NCBI GenBank assembly: GCA_963746805.1
Contig: CAVVCQ010000008.1
Coordinates: 1-64,000 of the forward strand
DNA from: DATHTC01 sp963746805
GTDB lineage: Bacteria > Actinomycetota > Thermoleophilia > Gaiellales > Gaiellaceae
Direction: 5' to 3'
DNA length: 64,000 bases
In this document: piece by piece, positions 48,386 to 56,005 of the stretch
Layout of the letters: every line of letters begins with the position of its first letter
Numbering within the stretch: the first letter of the stretch is position 1
Translations under genes and position numbers: made by a program
The notes under the pieces: generated by a model
What the model saw: the letters and a program-made list of their open reading frames with translations, nothing else
The model's database searches: none
Told to the model about the DNA's origin: nothing

Positions 48386-49261
48386 ATGGGCTTCCCGCTC
48401 CCGCAGGGCCCAGGGACGGTCGCGGTCGCGCCACCGGCTCCCGGGCCCCAGAACTGGGCCGGCGCGCCGAGCGCCGCGCTCGACGGCGACGGCTCGATCC
48501 TGCTCGCCTACCGCGTGCGCTGGGCCGGGCCCGACGACACGAACGTGATCGCCCGCTCGACCGACGGCGAGCACTACGAGACGGTCGTGACGCTCGACAA
48601 GGGGCCGTGGGGCGCGACGATGGTGGAGCGGCCCGCGCTCGTCCGGCTCGACTCGGGCCGCTGGCGGCTCTACGTCTGCGGCGCGACGCCCGCGTCGAAG
48701 CACTGGTGGATCGGCGCGGTCGAGGCCGACACGCTCGAGGGGCTGGCCGAGGCCGAGCTCGTCTCCGTGTTCCCCGGCGACGCGGACACCGGCGTCAAGG
48801 ACCCGATCGTCCAGCGCGGCTCGGACGGGCGCTGGCACGCGTGGCTCTGCTGCCACCCGCTGGACGTCCCCGACGAGGAGGACCGGATGACGACCGCCTA
48901 CGCGACGAGCGACGACGGGCTCGCGTGGCACTGGCACGGCACCGTCCTCGCGGGGCGGCCCGGCCGCTGGGACGCCCGCGGCGCGCGGCTGTCCGCGGTG
49001 CTCCCGGACGGCGGCGTCGCCTACGACGGGCGCGCGACGAAGGAGGAGAACTGGTTCGAGCGGACCGGGCTCGCGGCGCGCGACGGGTCGGAGCAGATCG
49101 AGGCGACGAGCGAGGGCCCGGTGCTCGAGGGGCGCTACCTCGAGGCACTTCCGCTCCCGGACGGAGGCACACGGCTCTTCTGGGAGGCGCGGCGCGCCGA
49201 CGGGAGCCACGAGCTGCGCACCGATGTCGTCCCGGCCGGGCCACGCCCGGACGCTGCGTAG
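48386..49261 (+). CDS. GH43/GH32-like five-bladed beta-propeller protein
   Basis: 291 residues starting 3 bases after moaA. Propeller-like blades are SAALDGDGSILLAYRVRWAG, DTNVIARSTDGEHYETVVTL, ERPALVRLDSGRWRLYVCGA, VKDPIVQRGSDGRWHAWLCC and TAYATSDDGLAWHWHGTVLA, with EALPLPDGGTRLFWEARRAD near the end. The RPALV and KDPIV elements resemble the substrate pocket of GH43-clan glycosidases or inverting phosphorylases. No signal peptide. The exact activity is unknown. Confidence 0.6.
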   Translation: MGFPLPQGPGTVAVAPPAPGPQNWAGAPSAALDGDGSILLAYRVRWAGPDDTNVIARSTDGEHYETVVTLDKGPWGATMVERPALVRLDSGRWRLYVCGATPASKHWWIGAVEADTLEGLAEAELVSVFPGDADTGVKDPIVQRGSDGRWHAWLCCHPLDVPDEEDRMTTAYATSDDGLAWHWHGTVLAGRPGRWDARGARLSAVLPDGGVAYDGRATKEENWFERTGLAARDGSEQIEATSEGPVLEGRYLEALPLPDGGTRLFWEARRADGSHELRTDVVPAGPRPDAA

Positions 49262-49273
49262 AATCACGCGGTC

Positions 49274-50008
49274 ATGACGAGCCTCGTCGCCGCCGGCCGC
49301 CGCGCGCTCCCGCTCGGCTACCTCGACTTCGCCCGCCAGCTCGCCATCTGGTTCGGCTTCTACGTGCTCTACCAGCTGGCCCGCGGCGCCGCCGATCGCG
49401 ACGCCGCGGCCGCGTTCGACAACGGGCTCAAGCTCATCGACCTCGAGCGGCGCATGGGCGCGCTCTGGGAGCTGTCGCTGCAGGGCGCGCTGCGGCTCGT
49501 CCGAGGTGCTGATCGAGCTCACGTCGTGGACGTACTGGCTCTCGCAGTTCGCGGTCCTGGGGCTCGCGCTGCTCTGGGTCTACCTCCGGCGCAACGAGCA
49601 TTTCCTCCGCTTCCGCGACACGGTGCTCGTCGCGAACCTGATCGGGCTCGTCGGCTACGTCCTGCTCCCGACCGCGCCGCCGCGGATGTTCCCCGACGTC
49701 AGGCTTCGTGGACACGCTCGCGCTGTTCTCGTCGGTCAACCACTCGAGCGCCGCGATCGCGGTCGCGGCGAACCCGTACGCGGCGATGCCGTGCGCTCCA
49801 CGCCGCCGACGCGCTCATCGTGGGCGTCGTGATGGCGTCGGTCGTGCGCTGGCGCCCCGCGAAGGTGCTCTGGCTCGCGTGGCCCGTGTGGGTCTGGTTC
49901 ACCGTGATGGCGACGGCCAACCACTTCTGGCTCGACATCGCCGCCGGCGTCGCGGTCGCCGGGATCGCCGCCTTCGTCGTCACGCGGTACCGGCGCGTTC
50001 CCGCGTGA
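49274..50008 (+). pseudogene. PAP2/inositolphosphotransferase-like membrane enzyme (three frameshifts)
   Basis: Membrane phosphatase/transferase of the Aur1/Ipt1 (InsP transferase) branch of PAP2. ATG 49274; helices include DFARQLAIWFGFYVLYQLAR, LTSWTYWLSQFAVLGLALLW and TVLVANLIGLVGYVLLPTAP with PPRMF. Active-site pieces are VNHSSAAIAVAANPYAAMP then LHAADALIVG (PSLHAAD once one base is removed) and ATANHFWLDIAAGVA with the His and Asp of the catalytic pair. Breaks near 49502, 49703 and 49795 are each one surplus base. The stop overlaps the next start as GTGA. It may act on inositol phospholipids made by the downstream enzymes. Confidence 0.8.
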
Positions 50009-50628
50009 GCTTCCAGGAGAGCTACCAGCAGGGCGTGCGGAAGGTGGCCGCGCGCTCGATCGGCGGCCTCGCGCGCACGCGGGTCACGCCGAACCAGCTC
50101 ACCGCCCTCGGGGTGACGCTGTGCGGCGTCGGCGCCGTGCTCGTCGCGTTCGAGAACCGCAACGAGCTGCTCTTCTTCTGGCTCGGCGCGGTGGCGTTCA
50201 TCGTCGGCTCGATCCTCGACATCCTCGACGGAGCGCTCGCTCGCGTCGGCGGCAAGCAGTCGGCGTTCGGCGCCTTCCTCGACTCGCTCGTGGACCGCGT
50301 CGGCGAGGGATTCATGCTCGCGGCGGTCGCGCTCGTCTTCGCACGCGACGAGAACCTCGTCGCGGTCGTCCTCACCGCCGCGGCGATCGCCGGCTCGTTC
50401 CTCGTTCCCTACGCGCGCGCGAAGGCGGAGGCACTCGGGCTTCGGGGCGACGTCGGGATCGGCTCGCGGGCGGAACGGGTCGTCGTGATCTCCGCGGGCC
50501 TCATCCTGGCCCCGTGGGGCGTGCTTCCGTGGGCCATCGACCTGCTGGCGGTGACCGCGTGGGTGACGGTCGTGCAGCGCGTGCTGCACGTCCGTCGCGA
50601 GCTGCGGCTGCGCGAGTCGCAGCCATAG
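50005..50628 (+). CDS. CDP-alcohol phosphatidyltransferase (probable phosphatidylinositol phosphate synthase)
   Basis: 207 residues, six helices. GTG 50005 overlaps the PAP2 stop. The CDP-alcohol transferase signature DGxxAR-x8-Gx3Dx3D is complete: DILDGALARVGGKQSAFGAF then LDSLVDRVGEGFM. Further parts are TRVTPNQLTALGVTLCGVGA and AERVVVISAGLILAPWGVLP. Family members make PG, PS or PIP. Proximity to ino1 and an inositolphosphotransferase-like gene favours PIP (archaetidylinositol-like) synthesis from CDP-diacylglycerol and inositol 3-phosphate. That last step is inference. Confidence 0.88.
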   Translation: MSFQESYQQGVRKVAARSIGGLARTRVTPNQLTALGVTLCGVGAVLVAFENRNELLFFWLGAVAFIVGSILDILDGALARVGGKQSAFGAFLDSLVDRVGEGFMLAAVALVFARDENLVAVVLTAAAIAGSFLVPYARAKAEALGLRGDVGIGSRAERVVVISAGLILAPWGVLPWAIDLLAVTAWVTVVQRVLHVRRELRLRESQP

Positions 50629-50661
50629 CACGGTTGCGATAGATAGCACCTACGTGCTATC
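50625..50661 (+). promoter_or_regulatory. operator-like palindrome and repeats before the RHH gene
   Basis: GATAGCAC, loop CTAC, GTGCTATC (50642-50661) is a perfect 8-bp dyad 12 bases before the RHH start. A third ATAGCAC lies at 50625-50631, 18 bases upstream in direct orientation. This spacing suits cooperative binding by ribbon-helix-helix dimers and autoregulation. Confidence 0.6.
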
Positions 50662-50673
50662 AATCTCGGCGCG

Positions 50674-50995
50674 ATGGCTCGTGAACGACGCGACGTGCTC
50701 GTCCGGCTGCCGGCGAGCCTCAAGGAGCGCCTGACCGCCGAGGCGGCGGCCCGCGGCTCCTCCCTGAACGACGTGGCCGTGGGCCTGCTTGCCGCCGCGT
50801 TCGCCGTCGCCTTCGAGCCCTCCGGGCGCAAGGGCGCGCCGCCGCGCAGCGGGCGCGGCGACGTCCTCCTCCGGATGCCGCCGGCGCTGAAGGACCGGCT
50901 GGCGCGACGCGCCTCGGAGCGCAAGCGCACCCTCAACGAGCTGATCGTCGAGACGCTCTCGGAGCGGCTCGGCGTCACGACTGGAAAGGACACGA
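50674..50995 (+). CDS. double ribbon-helix-helix (Arc/MetJ-type) regulator
   Basis: ATG 50674. Two tandem RHH units are seen: RRDVLVRLPASLKERLTAEA with ARGSSLNDVAVGLLAAAFAV, then GDVLLRMPPALKDRLARRAS with ERKRTLNELIVETLSERLGV. A single chain with two RHH motifs can form a pseudo-dimer. About 107 residues; the frame has no stop of its own before the ino1 ATG at 50996, with which it is in frame. The true stop is probably hidden by an indel. The palindrome upstream is a probable autoregulatory operator. Confidence 0.75.
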
Positions 50996-52135
50996 TGGCC
51001 TCCACCAACGGCGAACGGCCGCGTCAAGGACGACGGCAAGGTTCGCGTCGCCCTCATCGGCGTCGGCAACTGTGCCAACTCGCTCCTGCAGGGAGTCGAG
51101 TACTACAAGGACGCGCCGGACGACCAGTTCGTCCCCGGCCTCATGCACGTGAACCTCGGCGGCTACCACGTCCGCGACGTCGAGTTCACCGCCGCGTTCG
51201 ACGTCGTCGAGGGCAAGGTCGGCAAGGACCTGTCCGAGGCGATCTGGGCGCCGCCCAACGACACGATCAAGTTCGCCGACGTCCCCGAGACCGGGATCAC
51301 GGTCTCCCGCGGGATGACGCACGACGGGATCGGCAAGTACATCTCGCAGGTCGTCACCAAGGCGCCCGGCGAGACCGACGACGTGATCGGGATCCTCAAG
51401 GAGACGAAGACGGACGTCGTCGTCAACTACCTCCCGGTCGGCTCGGAGATGGCGACGAAGTGGTACGCCGAGCAGATCCTCGAGGCCGGCTGCGCGATGG
51501 TGAACTGCATGCCGGTCTTCCTCGCACGCGAGGCCTACTGGCAGCGGCGGTTCGAGGAGCGGGGCCTGCCGATCATCGGCGACGACATCAAGTCGCAGGT
51601 CGGCGCGACGATCACGCACCGCGTGCTCACCTCGCTCTTCCGCGAGCGCGGCGTCCACCTCGACCGGACGATGCAGCTGAACGTCGGCGGCAACTCCGAC
51701 TTCCTCAACATGCTCGAGCGCGAGCGCCTCGAGTCGAAGAAGATCTCGAAGACGAACGCGGTCACGTCCATGCTCGACTACGACATGGGCGCCGACAACG
51801 TCCACGTCGGGCCGTCGGACTACGTGCCGTGGCTCACCGACCGCAAGTGGGCGTTCATCCGCCTCGAGGGCTCGTCCTTCGGAGACGTGCCGCTCAACCT
51901 CGAGATGAAGCTCGAGGTCTGGGACTCGCCGAACTCGGCCGGCATCGTCATCGACGCCGTGCGCATGGCGAAGCTGGCACTCAACAACGGCGTCGCGGGC
52001 GCACTCGAGGGCCCGTCGAGCTACCTGATGAAGTCGCCGCCGAAGCAGATCGTCGACGACGAGGCCTACGAGGCCACCGAGCACTTCATCGCCCAGCACG
52101 CCCGCAAGGGCGCCAAGGCAGCGACAGCGGTCTAG
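50996..52135 (+). CDS. ino1: inositol-3-phosphate synthase (frameshift near the start)
   Basis: Converts glucose 6-phosphate to 1L-myo-inositol 3-phosphate with bound NAD. ATG 50996 follows GGAAAGGA. After a one-base switch near 51020 come KVRVALIGVGNCANSLLQGV (Rossmann loop), EYYKDAPDDQFVPGLMHVNL, NYLPVGSEMATKWYAEQILE, GLPIIGDDIKSQVGATITHR and QLNVGGNSDFLNMLERERLE. Then FGDVPLNLEMKLEVWDSPNS and PSSYLMKSPPKQIVDDEAYE. This is the short prokaryotic form (about 375 residues). Head of the inositol route feeding the phosphatidyltransferase upstream, and perhaps mycothiol-like thiols. Confidence 0.93.
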   Translation, partial: WPPPTANGRVKDDGKVRVALIGVGNCANSLLQGVEYYKDAPDDQFVPGLMHVNLGGYHVRDVEFTAAFDVVEGKVGKDLSEAIWAPPNDTIKFADVPETGITVSRGMTHDGIGKYISQVVTKAPGETDDVIGILKETKTDVVVNYLPVGSEMATKWYAEQILEAGCAMVNCMPVFLAREAYWQRRFEERGLPIIGDDIKSQVGATITHRVLTSLFRERGVHLDRTMQLNVGGNSDFLNMLERERLESKKISKTNAVTSMLDYDMGADNVHVGPSDYVPWLTDRKWAFIRLEGSSFGDVPLNLEMKLEVWDSPNSAGIVIDAVRMAKLALNNGVAGALEGPSSYLMKSPPKQIVDDEAYEATEHFIAQHARKGAKAATAV

Positions 52136-52194
52136 GGCACTGCGCGGAGGGGCGGCGGCGTGCGCGGCGCGCTGCCGTCCCTCCGGCGCTCTCT

Positions 52195-52232
52195 GTCACA
52201 GGTCCGTGCCGGAACCGCGCCGGCCCTGTGAC
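52195..52232 (+). terminator. hairpin after ino1
   Basis: GTCACAGG (52195-52202) and CCTGTGAC (52225-52232) form an 8-bp outer stem, with an inner GCCGG / CCGGC pair. It begins 60 bases after the ino1 stop and about 70 bases before the next gene. No T run, so it is a likely but not canonical terminator. Confidence 0.5.
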
Positions 52233-52303
52233 GGACACTGTCGCGCGGCGGCGGGCCGCGGTACCACGGGTGGGAACCGTCCCCGACCGAATCGGAGCCG
52301 CCC

Positions 52304-53395
52304 ATGTCCCTTCGCCGTCCCCTCGCGCTCCTGCTGCTCGCGAGCGCCCTGATCGTCCCGTCCGCCGCCGGCAGCGGCACAGGCGCGATCGTCATCGGCC
52401 AGCTCTACGCCTCCGGCGGCAACGCCGGCGCCGCCTTCACCCACGACTACGTCGAGCTCTTCAACCGCGGCGGGTCCGCCGTCAGCCTGACCGGCTGGTC
52501 GCTCCAGTACGCGACGGCCGCCGGGACGTCGTGGTCCGTCACCGCACTGTCCGGGTCGATTCCCGCCGGCGGGTCGTACCTCGTGCACCTCGCGTCCGGC
52601 GCGAACGGCTCCGCTCCGCCCGCCGCGGACGCGACTGGAACCGCCAACCTGGCCGCCACCGGCGGGAAGGTCGCGGTCGTCCGCGCCGCCGTCGCGCTCA
52701 CGTGCGGCGCCTCGGCCGGCAGCTGCTCGGGCGTCGCCGCGCTCGAGGACCTCGTCGGCTACGGCCCGGCAGGCGACTACGAGGGCAGCGGCGCGGCCCC
52801 CGCTCCAGGCGCCACGACGGCGCTCTTCCGCGCCGCCAACGGCTGCACGGACGCCGACCAGAACGACTCCGACCTCGCCACGGCCGCCGCCGCCCCGCGA
52901 AACAGTGCCAGCGCGCTGCGTCCGTGCACGATCGTCGAGCCGCCGCCGGGCGGAGGCGTGTCCGCCGACGCGTCTGTCGCGGTCGAGATCGAATCGGCGA
53001 TCTCGATCTCGCTCGAGCGGACGTCGCTCGACTTCGGCCGCACGGCCGCCGGCACGGCGCCCGCGCCGATCGGCGAGCGCGTCTCGGTCGTCAACAACAA
53101 CCCGGCCGGGTACACGCTGTCCGTCGGGCGCAGCGTGTTCGCCCCGTCCGATCTGCCACTGGCACTGCAGGCGACCGCTCCGGTCGGCGGGGTGCTCGCG
53201 CCGCCGTTCGCCGGAGGCGCCTTCGTGGGCATCCCGGCGGCGCCCGCAGCAGCGATCGCGGTCGGGTCGACGTCCGCCGCCAGCCCCGCGGGAGGGGACC
53301 ACTGGCCGACGAACGTGGGCTTCCTCAGCCCGTTCCCGAACGCGGCCTCCGGCCGCTACACCGCGACGCTCACGTTCACGGTCATCGGTCGGTGA
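52304..53395 (+). CDS. secreted lamin-tail domain (LTD) protein
   Basis: ATG 52304 gives a signal peptide (RPLALLLLASALIVPSAAGS). Residues about 27-190 form an LTD: IVIGQLYASGGNAGAAFTHD, YVELFNRGGSAVSLTGWSLQ, YATAAGTSWSVTALSGSIPA and GGSYLVHLASGANGSAPP. A second beta domain from about 225 (SISLERTSLDFGRTAAGTAP, VSVVNNNPAGYTLSVGRSVF) ends GRYTATLTFTVIGR. LTD proteins occur outside cells in bacteria, often next to nucleases or phosphatases. The stop overlaps the next start as GTGA, so the two proteins may work together at the surface. Confidence 0.85.
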   Translation: MSLRRPLALLLLASALIVPSAAGSGTGAIVIGQLYASGGNAGAAFTHDYVELFNRGGSAVSLTGWSLQYATAAGTSWSVTALSGSIPAGGSYLVHLASGANGSAPPAADATGTANLAATGGKVAVVRAAVALTCGASAGSCSGVAALEDLVGYGPAGDYEGSGAAPAPGATTALFRAANGCTDADQNDSDLATAAAAPRNSASALRPCTIVEPPPGGGVSADASVAVEIESAISISLERTSLDFGRTAAGTAPAPIGERVSVVNNNPAGYTLSVGRSVFAPSDLPLALQATAPVGGVLAPPFAGGAFVGIPAAPAAAIAVGSTSAASPAGGDHWPTNVGFLSPFPNAASGRYTATLTFTVIGR

Positions 53396-54129
53396 TCGCG
53401 GCGCTCGTCTCCCTCGCGCTGCTCGCGCCCGCTCCGGCGGGCGCGGGCGGCGCGCCGCCCGTCGTCTCGCTCTCGGCGACGCCGTCCCGCGTACTCGTCG
53501 ACGCCCGCGGGACGACTCGGATCGAGGTGGCCAACCGCGGACGCAGCGCGATCCGCGTCATGGCGGCGCCGGAGGGGCTCGCGCTCGACCTTCGCGGCCG
53601 ACCGACCCTCCGACGCGCGACCGCCGCACGCTGGGTGCACGTCGCTCCGCGTGGGCTCTCCCTCCTCCCCGGCAGATCGTCGGCACTGACGGTGCGGTCG
53701 TCCGCGCCGTCGACGGCGGAGCCCGGCGACCACCACGCCGTGCTCCTGCTGACGACGCGGCCGCTGGCGCGGGGCGGCGTGAGCGTCCGCATGCGCGTCG
53801 GCGTCCGCGTCGTCATCCGCGTACCGGGCGCGATCGTTCGGCGGCTGCGGATCGACCGGTTGCGCGTCCTCCGCGGCCGGCGGTTCGACGTGACCCTCGC
53901 GAACGCCGGCAACGTGACCGAGGAGCTCGCCCGCGGACGCCTCCGCGTCGAGTTGCGTCGCGGCGGACGACTGCTCGCGCGCCTCCACGCGCCGCGCCGG
54001 GAGCTCCTCCCGCACGCGCGCGCAGTGGTCTCGTTCGGCTCCCCGCGCCGTGTCCGCGGCGCGGTCACGGCGGTCGTCGTGATCCGCGAGGGGCCGCAAC
54101 GGAGCTTCCCCGTCAGGCTCCGGCGGTGA
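53392..54129 (+). CDS. secreted beta-sandwich protein, partner of the LTD protein
   Basis: 245 residues from GTG 53392. Signal peptide IAALVSLALLAPAPAGAGG. Mature part: VVSLSATPSRVLVDARGTTR, IEVANRGRSAIRVMAAPEGL, SSAPSTAEPGDHHAVLLLTT, GVSVRMRVGVRVVIRVPGAI and FDVTLANAGNVTEELARGRL. The alternating strands and the DHHAVLLL element recall WxL/DUF916-type or pilus-chaperone-like Ig domains. Very Arg-rich in the second half. No catalytic motif and no anchor. Translationally coupled to the LTD gene. Confidence 0.65.
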   Translation: MIAALVSLALLAPAPAGAGGAPPVVSLSATPSRVLVDARGTTRIEVANRGRSAIRVMAAPEGLALDLRGRPTLRRATAARWVHVAPRGLSLLPGRSSALTVRSSAPSTAEPGDHHAVLLLTTRPLARGGVSVRMRVGVRVVIRVPGAIVRRLRIDRLRVLRGRRFDVTLANAGNVTEELARGRLRVELRRGGRLLARLHAPRRELLPHARAVVSFGSPRRVRGAVTAVVVIREGPQRSFPVRLRR

Positions 54130-54210
54130 AAAGCCCTGCACCTTGCGGGATCGCCGCTCAAGGACCATGCTGATGGCGTCGATATATCGGTTCCTGCGTC
54201 GCCCGTACCG

Positions 54211-55065
54211 ATGCGCCGGACATTCCTCACACTCACCGTCGCTCTCGTCCTCGCCGCTCCCGCGGCCGGGGCCGGGGCCGGAAGCGCGAAGATCGCCGCC
54301 CTCCAGGTCGGTCTGCGAGCGCACGGCGTCTACGCCGGCTCGGTCGACGGCGTCGCCGGCCCGGCCACGACCGCAGGCGTGCGAAAGCTGCAGCGCCGGG
54401 CGGGGCTGACGGTCGACGGCGTCGTCGGGCCGGCCACGCGCAAGGCGCTCGGCCGATACGGGCGCGGGATGCTCGGGCGCCGCGAGCTCGCCGACGGCGC
54501 GATCGGGTGGGACGTCGCCGAGCTCCAGTTCTCGCTGGCGTGGCACGGGTTCCCTTCCGGCCCGCTCGACGGCCGGTTCGGCCCTCGCACCGACGCCGCG
54601 CTGCGGAAGTTCCAGGCGTGGGCCGGGCTCGCCGTCGACGGGGTGCTCGGCCCGGCGACGCTCACCGGGCTCCGGCAGCCCGCGCCGACGGCGCCGGTCG
54701 CGCTCGTCCACCCGGTCGCCGGCGCCATCACCGACGGCTTCGGCCCGCGCGGCAACAAGTTCCACACCGGCGTCGACTACCCCGCGCCGGCAGGCACGCC
54801 CGTCGCGGCGCCCGCCGCCGGCACCGTCACGTACGCCGGCTGGCTCGAGGGCGGCTGGGGCTACGTCGTCACGATCGCGACCGGCTCAGGTGTCCGCACG
54901 CTGCTCGCGCACCTGTCCCGCGTGGACGTGGTGCTCGGGCAGGGCGTCGACCAGGGCGAGGAGGTCGGGGCCGTGGGCTCGACCGGGAACTCGACCGGCC
55001 CCCACCTCCACCTCGAGGTTCGCCTCCGCGGGGCCGCGGTCGATCCCGCCCCTGCGCTCCGCTGA
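54211..55065 (+). CDS. peptidoglycan-binding M23 peptidase
   Basis: 284 residues from ATG 54211 with signal peptide RRTFLTLTVALVLAAPAAGA. Two PG_binding_1 domains are in tandem: ALQVGLRAHGVYAGSVDGVA with GPATTAGVRKLQRRAGL, and ELQFSLAWHGFPSGPLDGRF with GPRTDAALRKFQAWAGL. The M23 domain follows: GPRGNKFHTGVDYPAPAGTP (HxxxD), VVTIATGSGVRTLLAHLSRV and GNSTGPHLHLEVRLRG (HLH). Likely a wall endopeptidase that opens cross-links during growth. All zinc ligands are present. Intact. Confidence 0.93.
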   Translation: MRRTFLTLTVALVLAAPAAGAGAGSAKIAALQVGLRAHGVYAGSVDGVAGPATTAGVRKLQRRAGLTVDGVVGPATRKALGRYGRGMLGRRELADGAIGWDVAELQFSLAWHGFPSGPLDGRFGPRTDAALRKFQAWAGLAVDGVLGPATLTGLRQPAPTAPVALVHPVAGAITDGFGPRGNKFHTGVDYPAPAGTPVAAPAAGTVTYAGWLEGGWGYVVTIATGSGVRTLLAHLSRVDVVLGQGVDQGEEVGAVGSTGNSTGPHLHLEVRLRGAAVDPAPALR

Positions 55066-55069
55066 GGCG

Positions 55070-55918
55070 TCACCAGGTCGCGATCACGCGGGCCGGCCCG
55101 CCCGAGCCCTCCTCCCACGGGATCACGCCCACGAACGCCGTCGCGCCCTTCGCCGGGATCCGCCCGAGGTTCGCGAGGTTCTCGATCCCGAACCGGTTTG
55201 CGCCGAGCAGCGTCAGGTGAGCCGCGAACACGGTCGCGTTGCCCGGGTCGAGGCTGAGCGTGTCGACGCCGATGCCCGCGATCTCGCGCTCCTCGACCAG
55301 CCACTCGACGGCGTCGCCGCTGAAGCCGGGGAAATGCGACACGCCGGAGGCGTCCGCGTTCCGGTACGCAGCCTCGCTCCCTGCCCGCGCGTCCCAGCCC
55401 GAGTTCATCGCGACGACGGAGCCGCGCTTGATCCGACCGTGGCCGCGCTCGTGGGCGCGCAGGTCGTTCACCGTCACGACCGTGTCCGGGTTCGACGCCG
55501 CACGCCGGGAGATGTCCACGACGGCGAGCGGCGACATCAGCTCGTCGAGGGTCAGCTCCGGCGTGGTGCGGCCGTTCACGATGAAGTGGGCCGGGACGTC
55601 GAGATGAGTCCCGGTGTGCTCCCAGAACCGCCACACCTGGCCGTAGAAGCCGTCGGTCGGGATGGTCACGAAGGTGTCGCGCGTCGGGCGCGGGAAGATG
55701 TCGGCGAACAGCGGCAGGCTCTCGGCGAAGACGTGCGTGAGGTCCTGCGCGCGGCCGGCGGCCCCCTTGGCCGGCCCGGCGAGCGCACGGGCCGGGAACG
55801 CAGCAGCCACGGCTGCGCCGGCCCCCGCCAGCAGCGCCTTGCGGCGGTCGATGCGGACGAAGCTGTCGTCCTCCTCGAACCGTTCGCGAACGGCCTCGAT
55901 CGTCCCCGGCGCGCACAT
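55070..55918 (-). CDS. cyclase family protein (kynurenine formamidase-like), Tat-exported
   Basis: 282 residues. The N-terminus holds RIDRRKALLAGAGAAVAAAF then PARALAG, a twin-arginine-like leader after a 20-residue extension. The cyclase motif is complete: FWEHTGTHLDVPAHFIVNG. Other parts are PLAVVDISRRAASNPDTVVT, GSVVAMNSGWDARAG, IAGIGVDTLSLDPGNA and GANRFGIENLANLGRIPAKG. Metal-dependent hydrolases of this class open amide or lactone bonds. The substrate is unknown. Convergent to the M23 gene with 4 bases between stops. Confidence 0.88.
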   Translation of the reverse strand: MCAPGTIEAVRERFEEDDSFVRIDRRKALLAGAGAAVAAAFPARALAGPAKGAAGRAQDLTHVFAESLPLFADIFPRPTRDTFVTIPTDGFYGQVWRFWEHTGTHLDVPAHFIVNGRTTPELTLDELMSPLAVVDISRRAASNPDTVVTVNDLRAHERGHGRIKRGSVVAMNSGWDARAGSEAAYRNADASGVSHFPGFSGDAVEWLVEEREIAGIGVDTLSLDPGNATVFAAHLTLLGANRFGIENLANLGRIPAKGATAFVGVIPWEEGSGGPARVIATW

Positions 55919-56005
55919 AAGGTCCCCCTTCGGCTCGTTGGACGCACGGACGCTAACGCCTCGGACGGCGCGCGATCAAGTCGCACTAGAGTGGCCCGCA
56001 CCGCC

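Noticed and set aside
50674..54129. A 1151-codon open frame on the plus strand
   Set aside because: Only its first part (double RHH) and last part (beta-sandwich protein) are real. The middle is the shadow of ino1 and the LTD gene, with Arg-rich nonsense composition.
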